A DNA stretch of 64,000 nucleotides from Clarireedia homoeocarpa. Its lineage: Eukaryota; Ascomycota; Leotiomycetes; Helotiales; Rutstroemiaceae. The DNA lies in assembly GCA_001465935.1 (NCBI GenBank), contig LNKV01000003.1, positions 316,363 through 380,362 of the forward strand, in the 5' to 3' direction. The notes below the pieces were generated by a model. It was given only the letters and a program-made list of their open reading frames with translations, did not search any database and was not told the origin of the DNA. Both the position numbers and the translations under genes were made by a program. This document shows, piece by piece, positions 24,205 to 36,781 of this stretch. Within the stretch, counting starts at the first letter, position 1; the number at the start of each line of letters is the position of its first letter.

Positions 24205-25754
24205 GAAGGTAACAAGTCGGAGGCTCTGATGATATAGAATCCATGACGGCCACCATATTATTTATATACTTTGTGAGATTGGGACAACCCCCTCACTCTT
24301 TCCCTAGAGTTCTATGTCATTTTGTCAGTACCCATAGGATTAGCAGCAATACTACTCAGCCTTTGGAATGACAACAGCCTTGGTAGCATTAGAGGGCCAA
24401 AAAGACGGCCTCCTGGGTCTTGATATGGCCGGCTGTGGGTGCACAAGGCACTCATAAGTAGAAAGTATGCGCGAGAAAGACCCACCGGAACTTTCCTAGT
24501 ACAACAATAACAGCATATTAGGTAAGGATTGGAAAGTCAAGCCACAAGTCGAAGCGTCGCCTGCGGCGTCAACGGAATTTGTGTGGATGGAAAGCGAAGG
24601 TCCCAAGGCCCCACGCAAATCACCAACCAAATACGATTAGCCACAGAAATCGAAGAAATAGGCTGAATGACAAGCTGATGCGTCTCTTGTCCAATCACAT
24701 CTCTCCGGAGCTCTGTCCTTCATGAATTGTCTCTACGAAGCACTTGCTAACTTATTGTTGCACAGGAAAGTGCTGGGCAAGGCTCACTCCTTTCACACTC
24801 CGCAATATAATCCCTCTCGTCCTTCAAATCATATTCGCCATCGATATGCCAAAATTGCGCGTCTCCATCGATATCACATCCAGCATAGGGAAATTAGAAT
24901 GGCCAAAATCGCATCATAATCCATCGCGGCTCGCCCCAGCCCCCGATCACAAGAAATAGAGCGGAAAATGGAAAAATACGGAGGACACTGCAGCAAGCGG
25001 CCAGGGGGATCGAGGATCGCGGCCTGGTAACCAGCGACCAGAAAAGAGCTGTCGCGAAATGCGGGCATGCTTCACACTGTGGATAGAGGCCTCTATGGAG
25101 CTTCGGACTTTTCTCCCAAGTTTCTGCTCATCGCCGTATCCTTTCCAATTGAATCTAATTCCAGAACCAAGATCTTCCATGCTTACTGAGCGCTGACTCC
25201 GCATCATTTTGTCGTCAAGTGATAAAACGGAGGTGGTAAGGGTATTCTGCATGCTGCGCCACTTTTCGCGGCAGAAGTGTTGGCCCACCAAGACCTGCCC
25301 ACGCCCCTCTCACCCCTCTCACCCGCATTTCCCATACGAGAGCACGTCTCAAAGAGGCATAGTAACTCAGAAAGCCCCAAGGCATCAAAGTTCTAGAGTT
25401 TCTTTCGGGCATCCTACCGGCGACCACCTGGACGGTTCCAGAGTACCGGTACCGAAAGCCTTCAGCTGCGCATTTTCTCTCACCGGATAAATGAGAAAAA
25501 TGCCTGTGGCCACAGATGATTCTTGCGGTTTTACGGAGTTGATTGGGTCCTAAGGTTCCAGCATACTGTCATCATCAAAATTTCACCCCACTTCACCTAT
25601 GACGGAGCAGAGTTGCTTGGTCTCACTTCCTGCACTTTGAATGTTTCATGCTTACTGTTTGTGATTTCAGCTCTACTCAATAATGCTAGAAGAAATCTAC
25701 CAGATGCCGTGTGATATAACGGGTGGCAAATACAATACATTTTGCTTTTAAGAC
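24205..25754. other. Intergenic 1.5 kb, nothing recognised
   Basis: This lies upstream of the SWIM gene and downstream of the second alcohol dehydrogenase. Short ORFs on both strands show no domain, and no spliced gene could be assembled. Confidence 0.45.
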
Positions 25755-27304
25755 CTACGATAGATCAAGCACAACTCTACCCTGCATTCTGCCTTCAGAC
25801 ATCTCCTTGAACACTTCGGTCAAGTTGGTCATTGGCTCCACTCTGATTTTTGTCTTCACAATGCCTCGAGCAGCCATCTCCAGGACTTCCAACGCTTCAC
25901 GTTGGTTTCCTACAGCCGAACCCTTGATCTTCCACTCATTGGCAACCTGATGGAAATTAGTTGAGATCATTGATGTACGGGGAGAGTGTCCTTCACCATT
26001 GCTGCAGGGAACGAGTTGGCAATAGGTTCTGAGTCGCCTTCCGGCATCCCTACACAGACCAATGTTCCTCCAAATCTTAGGAAACTGAGCGCTTGAGCAT
26101 AAGCGCGATTAGAAGCCGTGCACACGATGACTGCAGCTGCTCCAAGACCACCGGTGACTTTCTTCACCTCTTCGGCGATCGTCTTATCATCAAATTTGGT
26201 CATGTCAATGAACGCTTCTGCTCCGCACTCTTTCACTAAGCTTTCTTTACTTCCATGATCAATCCCAAGTATTCTCATTGCCATTCCCTTGCTTCCAATT
26301 TGGCACGCAAGATGGCCCTAGTTTTTAGGTCAGTATGCGACCAAAAAGAAGCCATGATGGGATGATTACGAGACCACCACCAGCACCCGCTATAATTTGT
26401 TAGTTTCTTAATAACTTCATGATATTCGGGGATGACCTTACAGATAACAACCCATTGTCCACTTTGTGCATCACATTTCCTCAGGGCCGAGTAGGTTGTG
26501 ACCCCAGCACATAAAAGAGGAGCGGCATCTTTAGAATCCAGGGCATCAGGAATTGGCGTCACATAATTCGCTGGAGCCAGGGCATACTGCTGAAAACTGC
26601 CAGGGACTGATTATTGCATTAGAAATAGCCTGTTCAACCGGAAGAGCCTCGATTCACGAACAATAATAGCCAGATATTTTTTGATTCTATTAGTACAATC
26701 TGTTAGTCAGGGAACATAAGGCTAAGTAGAATTTGGAGGGGTCACTCACGAAACAAACACCGTCATGGCCTTCGAGGCAAGCAGCACAAGCACCACAAGC
26801 ATATGCAATCCACTTCAAAATTGTCAGCTGTCACAAAACCTCCTAGGCATTTTCAAATGAAATCACCTTAATTCCAACACGATCTCCGACCTTAATACGT
26901 CCGCTCTCGGATCCCGGGCCTAATTTCTGAACGATGCCGACCCCTTCATGGCCACCTACCTGGCCTGGTTGGGTAGGATAAGGAACTATCGATCATGCCG
27001 TCAGCATCATTTCTTGTATGTGACTGAGGTCGCAAGCTTACGGCCCCTCCAACTATTCTCCATCACACCCATATCACTGTGGCAAACGCCGGAATGCGTC
27101 CTGAATACGACAACACAGTCAGCGATATCACATTTGAAAAAAGGCCACACGATGCAATACTCACAGCCTAACAAGCACATCGCCCGGTCCTGGTTCTGGT
27201 GTATCTAATATTTCGATCTTTGTGGAAATTGTGCCTGGCTTGTCATACACAATAGCCTTGTACTGCTTAGGGATATCAAATGTCTGGGTTTCTGCGGCAG
27301 CCAT
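25755..27304 (-). CDS. Zinc-dependent alcohol dehydrogenase, nine exons
   Basis: Exons 27304-27165, 27100-27042, 26985-26867, 26812-26750, 26686-26662, 26606-26442, 26389-26370, 26317-25997 and 25946-25755 join into 367 in-frame residues. Motifs run in order: catalytic zinc (GVCHSD and GGHEGVG), structural zinc loop ACGACAACLEGHDGVC (C-x2-C-x2-C-x7-C), the third catalytic cysteine (PLLCAGVTT), nucleotide-binding GAGGGLGHLA, and C-terminal KGSAVGNQREALEVLEMAARG. This is the yeast-type ADH layout. Oddities: the glycine-rich loop is carried by a 20-nt micro-exon, the 25-nt exon 5 uses a GTTCGT donor, and intron density is far above the neighbours. All frames close, so it looks functional rather than decayed. 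Ethanol/acetaldehyde or longer alcohols are possible substrates. Confidence 0.83.
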
Positions 27305-28362
27305 TGTTGCTGTAGTTTCTTGATGTGCTACTTATAAATCGGTGCTTTCTCTGTCGGATTATCCAGAAATTGGAGGAGGAAAAGAAAATAAACTGGCAGA
27401 TATAGGAAAACTGGCAGATATAGGAACAATTTAAGTAACGCTGGAGTAAGAAGCGAGGTTCACTCCGGGCGGGGGACTAGATTATGCACACCAGGGTTGC
27501 CAGGCTTCCGCCAAAGGATGCGTTGTATGCAAAAGAGTCCGCTAACGCAAATGATAGCAGGTTCTTCCAAGCAACATTTCGCCATTGATAAGTTCGATCT
27601 TCCGGGTAAGTGCTTTGTCTGGAGCTTGCAACGGATCACGGGCGGGGTAATGATCTTTCCAAGCTTACAATTGGCTTCTTGGAGTGCGGGGTTCTCAACT
27701 ATCAGATACTTAAGTCCGAAACGCTCGGTGTTCTGGATTCCTGCACAGATCGTAGCAGACTGCTCGCACGCAGCCTTTTAGTACAGCTGGAATTTGAATG
27801 CCTTCGATGGCTTGATATTTTGCTCATCTAGTGACGGCAACGTCTTTTTTCTGCTTTACGGCATCATGTTGTGGAAATTCAAGATACGCTCAAGGGGCGC
27901 GCTGGCTTTCAGCATACGGGCTATGCATATATCAGTCGCGGATCGGGGTGTAGGCGGGGCATCTCAACCAAGATATTTACGTGTAACAAAGATGTCAAAT
28001 GCGTTGGCATAAATATAAGAATCTCACGTGCATCGTAATTCGTTCATCTTCTCTTGGTGAATTGACCTTGTCGTCGATGGCTCTATGTGGCTAAACAGGT
28101 GATGTAAACAGTTCTGGTGTTGAAGGCGCAGAATTTCCAAATGCGGATGAGGTCTCTATGACGCAACCTTTTTCGGCCGCCTCGGCATCTAGCAGAGAGA
28201 CCAGAGACCCGCAATCGTACCCAGGGCAAGTACAAATGTACAGGACAAGTACAGTCAATTACTCGAATTCATGATTTCAGTCTTGGCCTCGGCAGTTTTG
28301 TATCTTAATAGAATCAACCGTTTGTCAAATCTTTTAGCATAATCCGCCGAGCTCCTATCGCA
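27305..28362. promoter_or_regulatory. Divergent promoter region ADH / lactate monooxygenase
   Basis: About 1.06 kb between the divergent starts of the ADH and the flavoenzyme. No gene was seen. The shared location raises the possibility of co-regulation, which is inference only. Confidence 0.4.
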
Positions 28363-29950
28363 ATGGACAAACAGCACCCGCAATCTGTTCATGGGTCTGA
28401 ACCCCAGCGTAAATATGGTGCCTTCCAAAACGAAATATATCGAGGTTAGCTCAAGAAAATCATGGTGTATACTGGAAGTGATGTTGACAGTATGTTCCAG
28501 ATGGGATGTTTTATCACAAAACCCCCACTGTCACAACCGATCCCAATCGTCTCGAAGAACAGGCAAAGTCCAAACTGGCAGCTACAGCATACAACTATGT
28601 CGCTGGCGGAGCGGGCGAGAGGGCAACTATGGATGCTAATCGACTTGCTTTTAGACAATGGAAGATGGTAGGCTTTGATCCATTGGCATATTTCTGCTTA
28701 TCGTGGAATGTAGATTCCTAGAATGCTGCGTCCTACGACGCAAAGAGATTTACGAATTAATCTGTTTGGACAAGAATACGGCTAGTAAACCGGGTATTCT
28801 GGTCGGATATTAAGTAGCTGACCATTGATTAGACAGTCCCATCCTGATGGCTCCCGTTGGTGTGCAAACTATCTTCCACGAAGATAAGGAGACTGGACTC
28901 TCAAAGGTTTGTGCTGAGATTGGTGTCCCATATATTCTCAGCACTGCTTCTTCGTCTTCCAGTGAGTATATCTAAGTCGACTATATGGATCTAGAATTGT
29001 AATAGTTTGACTGACGCCCTCACAGTCGAAGAAGTTGCCGAAGCCACCGGGGACGGCCACCGCTGGTACCAACTGTACTGGCCACAAGACGACGACATCA
29101 CCATCTCCCTACTCAAAAGAGCCAAGGCAAACGGCTACAAAGTTCTCGTCGTCACACTTGACACATGGGCTCTAGCGTGGAGACCCGCGGATCTTGATGA
29201 GGGATATGTGCCCTTCATGAAAGGTGTAGGCAACAGGACCGGATTCACTGGTACATCCACACTTCTCCTCCTCCATCTCCACTCACCACCACCAACTGAT
29301 GATTCATCTAGACCCCGTGTTCCGCGAGAAGTTTCAAAAGAAGTACAACGCCACCCCGGAAGAAAAGGTCTTCGAAGCTTCTCGAGAATGGGTGGGTGAT
29401 GTATTTTCCGGCGCATCACACACTTGGGAGCAGATTTCGCTTCTGAAAGCAAATTGGGATGGTCCGATTGTCCTAAAAGGCATTCAACATCCAGATGATG
29501 CGCGGCTAGCTGTAGACGCGGGTGTAGATGGCATCATAGTTAGTAACCATGATGGAAGACAGTTGGATGGAGCAGTGGGTAGTTTGGAAATGCTGCCAGA
29601 GATTGTAGAAGCTGTGGGGGATAAGTTGACTGTTCTGTTTGATAGTGGAATCAGGACTGGTGTGGATGTAATCAAAGCGTTGTGTTTGGGAGCGAAGGCA
29701 GTCCTAGTTGGCAGGCCGGCTATTTATGGGCTTGCTGTGGGAGGCAAGGTGAGTTTGCACAATGTTCCAGAGTGTCTTTCTGAAAAATATATTAATGAAT
29801 GCGTAGGAAGGGGCAAAACAGGTCTTGCAAGGTATTCTGGCGGATGTTGACCAAAGTATGGGGTTGGCTGGGATCGTGGACATCCAAGGCTGTAACCGTT
29901 CTATGCTTAGGAGGGTGCAGTATGGTGGGGATGTAATAGCTAACAACTGA
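28363..29950 (+). CDS. FMN-dependent alpha-hydroxy acid oxidase (lactate 2-monooxygenase-like)
   Basis: Seven exons (28363-28444, 28501-28667, 28714-28784, 28837-28961, 29026-29250, 29312-29748, 29807-29950) give 416 residues. The TIM-barrel flavoenzyme signatures are clear: YNYVAGGAGERATMDANR, ILMAPVGVQ, ILSTASSSSIEEVAEA, QLYWPQDDD, and the active-site VSNHDGRQLDG, followed by DSGIRTGVDVIKAL and ALCLGAKAVLVGRPAIYG. The histidine of SNHDGR is the catalytic base, and Asp replaces the usual Gly after it. The family oxidises L-lactate or related 2-hydroxy acids; fungal members of this shape are usually annotated as lactate 2-monooxygenase. No heme domain is fused, so it is not cytochrome b2. The exon 3/4 junction is ambiguous: GT-AG gives YGYP and a GC-AG option gives YDSP, at the same length. 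Confidence 0.87.
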
Positions 29951-30911
29951 ATGAACATGACGGAATTACGGTATATATTCTTCTAGATTCTTTAACATAC
30001 TACATATTCAATCAATGTCATATTATAGGGACCTCTTATCATCATAGAAAGTTTTCCAAGTCATCCCTGACCTATCTCATACCACTCAGCTCAGCCATAA
30101 ATCTGAGTTCAAGTTCCTGCTGCAAGATAACTTTATATCGACCGAAGAATTCTTCTCAGAGACTGTCACTAACAATAGCAATGTGCTCTTTTCAGATTAC
30201 TAGAAAGGGGTTCCTGGAGAGTCCCCGCGCATATGGAGGACAGTCTCTTCCTGTTTATGTTCATTCCGACGGCGTTGATGAACCATAGCTTACCATATCC
30301 ATCTATCCAGCGCCGCTGCCATTCATTCAAAGCCACATTAACAATGGAATTTTTCAGCGATCTCAACCTACTACCTCGATTCATACGTTCATGGACATCT
30401 TCCGCCATGGTGTTCGCACAGGATGGTATGCACAGAAGAAGGAAACTACTCTTGTGGATGACTCGCAACGACCTCTATCTCTACCTCTAGATCGAGATCT
30501 AGAGCTAAAATAAAGCCTCTTGAAAATGCAGATTCGTCGGGGTGGAGCCAACATATACAATTCTGCAGGAAAGCCGGTACATGGAGAGAACCGAGCAACC
30601 TGTCGAGTGACCTAAGTTCTGGCAGGAAGAGAGAAGGATGGGTTGATTTTTCATAGCCCAGTGCAATCTCGTGCGTGATTAGATGGTGTGTTGGAAAGCC
30701 CTTGCTTCCTGTTCATATCAACACCGCGGTTTGGGGACTCGGGTGAGCATGTGAGCTGACGAAGTAAAGTTTGCTGATTTACTATGATATGTTGCCCGTC
30801 TACCATACAAATCACTTCTCCCATTACTGCCGACAGCACCACTAGTCTCGTCGCAACCTCCTAATCAGCCATATTGGTCTATATACACTGAAAGTTGGTT
30901 CTGTGAGGTAA
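29951..30911. other. Intergenic with a perfect palindrome
   Basis: No complete gene. A minus ORF at 30169-30468 contains LNEWQRRW, faintly like retroelement proteins, but is too short to call. A perfect 20-bp inverted repeat (CTCTAGATCGAGATCTAGAG) lies at 30485-30504. Confidence 0.4.
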
Positions 30912-31683
30912 CTATTGCCAGCCATTGTTTCTGCGTCTTCGATCTACACATGCCCTCGCCATGTCTGCGGCAAACTCGTCCACATCCTGTACCTCCTGTT
31001 CGAATCTAAATACGGGGCCCCAAGCGTTAGAATTGTAGTTTACAAACAGATCAACCATTATATCTGCAAAGAGCTTTCTAACCGCATGTCCCGACGGTAA
31101 CTCCGTTGCCGCCTTCCGGATATGCTCCTTCTCAAGATACGTCGTCGATTCTTCCAAGATCGCCTTCATCTTCCCCACTATCATAGGAGAATTCTGAAGA
31201 AGTAAAATATCTACGAGAATACAGAAATCGAGCAAAGCGGAGATTTGCTGGGCCTGCGTCAGGGATAGTGGGGTGTTGAATACACCTGTATAGAGGTACT
31301 GAATCATGAGATCGAATGTTGCAATGGTACAATCGAGTTCTATCTTCTGCTCAATACCCTCTTTGAATGCTCCCTCAAATGCAGCAGTGAAATATGGGGA
31401 TGCGCTGACAAGTAGAGCTTTCGGTAGGTGGTAGGTTTTTTTTAAGGTGTCGCCTACGGTAATAGCCACTCTGGGACCATCGAAGAGAGCAATTTTACTA
31501 TTTACCCGGGTCGGCTGGGTTAAGATATAGATTTAATGGTAGGACGCACCTTGAGAACTCATCCGAAGGTAACTGGGCGAAATGTTGATGGAGATTGGCT
31601 GTTTCCGCACGCTTTTCTGAAGGCGAGGAGGTTTCGCTGGCCTCTGCTACCCCTTTCCCCGCAGATTGAGTTACGCTCTCTAG
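30912..31683 (-). CDS. BTB/POZ domain protein, N-terminus uncertain
   Basis: Two exons can be supported: 31683-31550 (its upstream limit is the uncertain part) and 31497-30912, joined in frame as LPSDEFSSKIALFDGPRVAI. The BTB fold is recognisable in VAITVGDTLKKTYHLPKALL, SASPYFTAAFEGAFKEG, and a hydrophobic LMIQYLYTGVF. A helical region and a basic C-terminal RRRRNNGW follow. BTB domains mediate dimerisation and often act as Cullin-3 adaptors; fungal genomes carry many such stand-alone proteins of unknown role. No convincing ATG was found for the first exon; an acceptor-like CACATAG just upstream suggests a further 5' exon, but a truncated or decaying copy is also possible. Confidence 0.6.
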
Positions 31684-33134
31684 CTATGTGAAGCATGTCA
31701 GCTTGAAAGACCATATGCACCTTGGATAGCAAGGCCTAGCTGGAGTGCAAAGTGATGTAAGTCTCCAGTTGGGCTAACTGTTTGATTCAACAACAACTGC
31801 TGATAGCTTGTTGTTAAAACACAATCCCCGTGGTGAGAACTTGATTGTCAACTCTCAATCCAGAGATATCAGAGGTCGGATATTCGACTTATGTAGATAT
31901 TACTAATGCTTATTCCATGAAAAGTAACTCGCGTCTGATTTCGAAGCGCGACATTCCATGCGGCTACTGTACAGCAAAATCACAACCGACCATAGCCGAT
32001 GTCGCTCCTAGTAGACTAAGCAAGATTGTCCCAATTTCCTGTCGACCCTCGAATACAATGGAAGCCATTCTCAATCACTAAAGGAATGTCGACTCAGCTA
32101 ATAGCTCACCAACGATGTCTCTATCCCATTCGGTTTTCTGTAAGGCGGGCACCTTTCCAGTCCGACTTCTGCTAAGGAATCCTCATGGGGCGGGGCATCA
32201 AGATATTCCAGTCTTGTTTACCGTGCCTTCGAATCTTGTCGTGAGGGAAATGATCCTGCCGGACCACCGGGCCTTGTAGCGACAAGGAGCTTCTGGGGAA
32301 CACTTGAACGCCATCCAAGCACAGCATTCAGCACTCAGCATTCAGCAATTGCGCGGGTGATATGTCTGAAGTAGTTATTGCTTCTATTACTCGAAGCTAG
32401 CAACGAGTCACAGCACTTGATACCACCGGAACTGCTCTCCACAAGTACACAGATTACGGACTCCATCACAGCAAGACCTGCAACTTCTATCCAATTTGGG
32501 AGTCTTTACGACCAACTCGCATCGAAGCTCCTCTCCCAACCAATCAATTCAGCTCACCTCATCGGAATTACCCCACACCTATTAATATCTCGCACAGCGC
32601 AACCAATTAAATAGCGCCAATAAATGGCAGAACTTCATCTGCCATGGCCAGCCAGCCATTTCTCATTTTGTGCGAAAAGATGCGAACGGCATCTAGCCGT
32701 GTTGTCAGCGAATCCACTGCGTGAGCTGGCTTTTGAGTCATGTAAGAGCTATTGATGTTCCACCGGACGGTTTTGTTGCACATCGCATTTCGCTCGCATA
32801 TTTCCCATTGCGTTCAAACGGGTGGAGCGACTGGCTTCTACAAGGGAGATTGGGAGCTGTTTGTGTGGATTTTGTGCGACCTGCAGGGAGGGGTCCGATA
32901 GGTGGTATCCAAGGTTATCCAAGGTTCGCAAATGCTCATGTGAATGAATGGCTAAGTTGCTTTCTGGTCGGATTCGGAGGACAAGACATGGCATAGGGAG
33001 TAAAGGAATATTTATACGATCAGAGCAGGCCTTTCTAGATTCCAATTCTTACCTCAGTCACAGGATGAAACTTGTTGGCACTCGACTTTTACGTCAAGCC
33101 CTGACTTGAGCCTCATTGCAGCCATATTACGGAT

Positions 33135-33430
33135 TCAGTGATGGGAGGAAGGGTTTACGTCAATGCCTTTTTTCCCGGTTGCTGTGCGAGCCGCTACGAT
33201 CCATTCATCTCCCTCCTTGTACATCCTAGAATGGTCTTCGCTCGAGAAAGAATGGACACCAATTTCTCGCATCACCTCCGAACGAATAGGCATCTTCCCC
33301 GACCTGCGGAGGTATCTCCTCAATACTGTACTAACCATAGGGTCCCAAGTACCATACAAGCTCCTTTGTGCCGGCTCTTTCGCATATTCGTCATACAACC
33401 GCTCGTTTACATAACCATATACGGTTTTGC
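33135..33430 (-). pseudogene. Coding-like fragment, possible last exon or relic
   Basis: The minus strand is open through ERLYDEYAKEPAQRSLYGTW, RRYLRRSGKMPIRSEVM and EDHSRMYKEGDEWIVAARTA before a stop at 33135. Amino-acid composition looks like a real soluble protein, and an acceptor-like CTGAATAG precedes the open stretch. No upstream exon or start could be linked. I do not recognise the family. A relic of a lost gene, or the last exon of a gene I could not assemble, are equally possible. Confidence 0.3.
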
Positions 33431-34392
33431 CTATTCAGCCCAAGGCTTCACGAGGCCTTGTGCAGGTATAGCCTAAGCACAAAACAAGAAAGCTTTCTGA
33501 AAAGTGTAGCCAGGAAGGCAGGTCATAAAAGAAGAAGCTGTTGGTGATTTGACAAATACTACCTTGATTCTATGACTTCGGATAGTTCAGGATACTTGTT
33601 TGCCTCGACACCCCTGCTAAACGCTGAACCAAAGCGTCGGGTCTTTGAACCGCGCTGGATCGTTTGCAGGAACCAATCACTGTCGCCTCGGCAGAGGCAG
33701 TATATTCTCGCTGACTTAGAGCTCCAGATGAACGTTGGATTGTGATACTAAATTTGGTAAAAAAGCTGGGATGGACTTGGGCACCTTGACAGGTTGGTAA
33801 CCGTCACACGGACCGGAGGCTTGCTCGTCCCTAGGAAAATGTGAGGTTTCTCATGGATGAGAGATTTTTGTTGCATGCCGCATTTTCCTTGCAATGAGGC
33901 TGATTGTGCGTACTTTGTGTGGTCTTTCAAGGTCCACTGATGAATCTTGGAATACAGGGCCGGATATCTGGGCTCAATGCCCTTACTGTCCGTCTACTGC
34001 TGACGTTGGACTGGCAGTATGAGAGGGAAGGAAAAACGATATGTTGCACTTCTTATATTCCCTGCCTATCTGTCTTATCACCAGCCACTAAAGTCTATAT
34101 CCCAGTTCTCCCAGACACCGTCTGCCTCCACTCAATATTCTTGCCGGTTTGGATCAGCTTTCATGTCAGCTAATATGAAGTTCAGGCCCACGGATGAAAA
34201 TGAGTGTTGCATTCCTCATCTCCCCTGCTCAGCATACCCGGGCGAATCATTATGGGCAATGTCAACATCTGTTCAGCTTCCTTCAAGTATACTGTTGAAC
34301 GTAACATGCGTCGTAGAGAACAGGCATTTCTCCCGTGACGTTCAATCTGCAGCAAGTGTTTTTAGCCTGACACCCTTCCCTAGAGAAGATTC

Positions 34393-36370
34393 TGTTGCAT
34401 ATCGCATAGGGCGCGTCAGTGCGCTGATACGAGCGCTTGCAAGCTTATGTATGTTTTCGGCTTGGCATTGGACGTCCTTTCTAGGCTAGGATCCATGAGC
34501 TGCCTACATGTGCCGAGCGTGCGGATAAATTTTTTTATCGCAATGTTCGTTGGGTAGATGCCATTAATGATTTTCTAATCATATGCAAACTTTTAGCACA
34601 CCTCCCTGAAAGGTCGTCACCTCACGGATGACCCTTAATCAGATCGGAATTTTAAAAATGATGACAATAGTAATGCAGAAACCCACCTAGAACAACAAAC
34701 TACCTAAGTTGGCTTTGACAAGTTCGAGCTTATTATCAATGGCACGACGAAAGAAGCTTCATGCAACCCATCGGTTGCATATCGCAATACACCCTGCCTA
34801 ATGAGAGTCAGTGGAGGGATGCTGTTTTAGTTAATTTTGGGCTGGAATTTATAGAACTGATTTAGCCGCGGCCGTGGCAGAGTTAGATAAGTTTCCCTTC
34901 CAGCGCTTTTCATCCCCGCTCCTCGAAACATCAGTTTATTGTTGCATGTCTCAAATTCTATATTAATCGCGCGTATAGGCTTTCTTTAGACAAACGAGCA
35001 AGCAATATCCTTGGAGCATCTATGAGAATGCCTCTTTAGATAAGACTCAAGTACAGATTCTGGCTACAGCAAGGACATCAACAGTGGCAGTTCACGCCCT
35101 CAGGCTGTTCGTTGGGCCCCGCTATACAATGTCGCGGCTGGAATGGGCACGAGTGAGCTAAGCACCTCAATTTAGTCAAGAAGGAATAATTCGATGCCCG
35201 AGTCTAGTCGCTAAATCCTACTAGGCCTAATCTTCGTTTACGGCTAACATCCTTCGCAAGCTTAGGTGAGGGATAGAGCTTCCAGATCGCATACTTCGAC
35301 TAATCAGGCGGACAGTAGGACAGGCGACGAGATATACGAGCTTTATTCGAGCCATGTGGTAGACAAAGCGGAAGAGGTAGAGCTTGTCGTTGGCCGGTTT
35401 GGAGAGATTGGTCGGATCTGTTGCATATCTGCATTGCCGCGCGACTGAGAGGGTTGCCATAGGAGAACTACCGTCTGAATATCTTTGAAGTTTTAGATGT
35501 TCGCATGGTCATTGAGTGGTCATTGATTACATTTGTTACATGTCTATCTAGGCGCCAGTGTACGAAATTGAGAGGTAAGCATGCTTGATTTAGGACTACT
35601 GCAAGTATAATTGGGGTGTGACTAAGTAGGTCCTTCTATCTATTCAAATCGTCGTGTCTGACTAAAACAATACGGCTACAGCTCATAAGACCTGACTCAT
35701 GAATGTCAGGGTTAGATAACCTATGAGCAAAGCATTGACTTACTGATAGACACCGTCATCTAAAACGCGGTCTGGAGGCATGGCGATATGCAGCTTATGG
35801 GTCAACGCTCCAAAAATACCCTTGCCATGGGCAATTCCCAGCTGTCAAGCTACTCGGGACCTCCTACCGTTTCCATCATCATCTCCTGCAGAAACTCGTT
35901 GCACATCTTCATACCCGCGCGATTACTCTTCTTCTACCCTCCCCCAACGCGGACCATCTCCAACAGACCATCCCCAACATGTAACTTCCAATCAGGCACG
36001 CGACTACTCTTCTCTGCTCTTCTCTTCTTTTCTCCCCTCTTCGAAACAACTCTGCTACAGCATGTAAGATCGAAATTGGGATCTTTTCGTGTAAAGTTCA
36101 ATATTTGTTGCATATCTTCATAACCGCGCTCGCAAATTACAATCCAAAACAGTCCAACCCAACCACGCCGGAGAGCTTGTCCCAGCGCCTGATCTTATTG
36201 CATACGGCGCGATATCAGCCCTTCGATTTCTTGGGTTTAAAATCCATTCATTGATGGCGCAATTTCCTGCGAGACATTACCCGTTTATTTCTTCGCTCGC
36301 TCGGCCGCCAAATGCAAGGAATAGAGTTGGAGAGTAGAGAGTCTGTTGCATATCTATGTACCCGCGCGCC
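34393..36370 (+). repeat. Motif subfamily A: core followed by a CCGCGCG-type tail
   Basis: At 34393, 34940, 35419, 35897, 36106, 36197 and 36344 the core is followed 5-25 bases later by CGCG-containing tails (for example CATACCCGCGCG at 35897 and GTACCCGCGCG at 36344). The other subfamily lacks this tail. Confidence 0.5.
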
Positions 36371-36781
36371 AGTCTGTCGGTTTTTGGGGTTTTAGGGAGT
36401 CCAGTGTAGTTTGTTGGAGTGAGGGGAGGTTTGTTTACATCCTTGCGATATCCATGGCTAGTTAGCATGCAGTTGGGGGAGAAAAAGTAATAGATAGAGT
36501 TTCTATGAATAATAACCATGCGAGTAGTGGGAAATACGAGTATGCAGAAGTGGTTGTTTGGGCAAACAGGTATATACATGCAAGTAAGTACTCGCGCGCG
36601 TAAAATTCCCCATACACATCAACCAGGTACCATACTGTACAGTCCAGTAGGCGCCGGGACAGAAATCATTTAAAGCCAGCCAACCATTCAAATTGGAACT
36701 CATCTTCACCTCGACAAAATGGGCGGCTTTCTCGAAATGAAGCAAGTTCTTTGGATAACTGACATTGGCACCATACACTTT

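Noticed and set aside
28781..28836. A GC-AG intron in the lactate monooxygenase-like gene giving YDSP
   Set aside because: A canonical GT-AG choice (donor 28785, acceptor 28836) fits the frame equally well, so the non-canonical reading is not needed. The family-like YDSP keeps it open.
30169..30468. Possible LINE reverse-transcriptase or RNase H remnant (LNEWQRRW)
   Set aside because: Only one short resembling word; no catalytic motif and no neighbouring transposon sequence.
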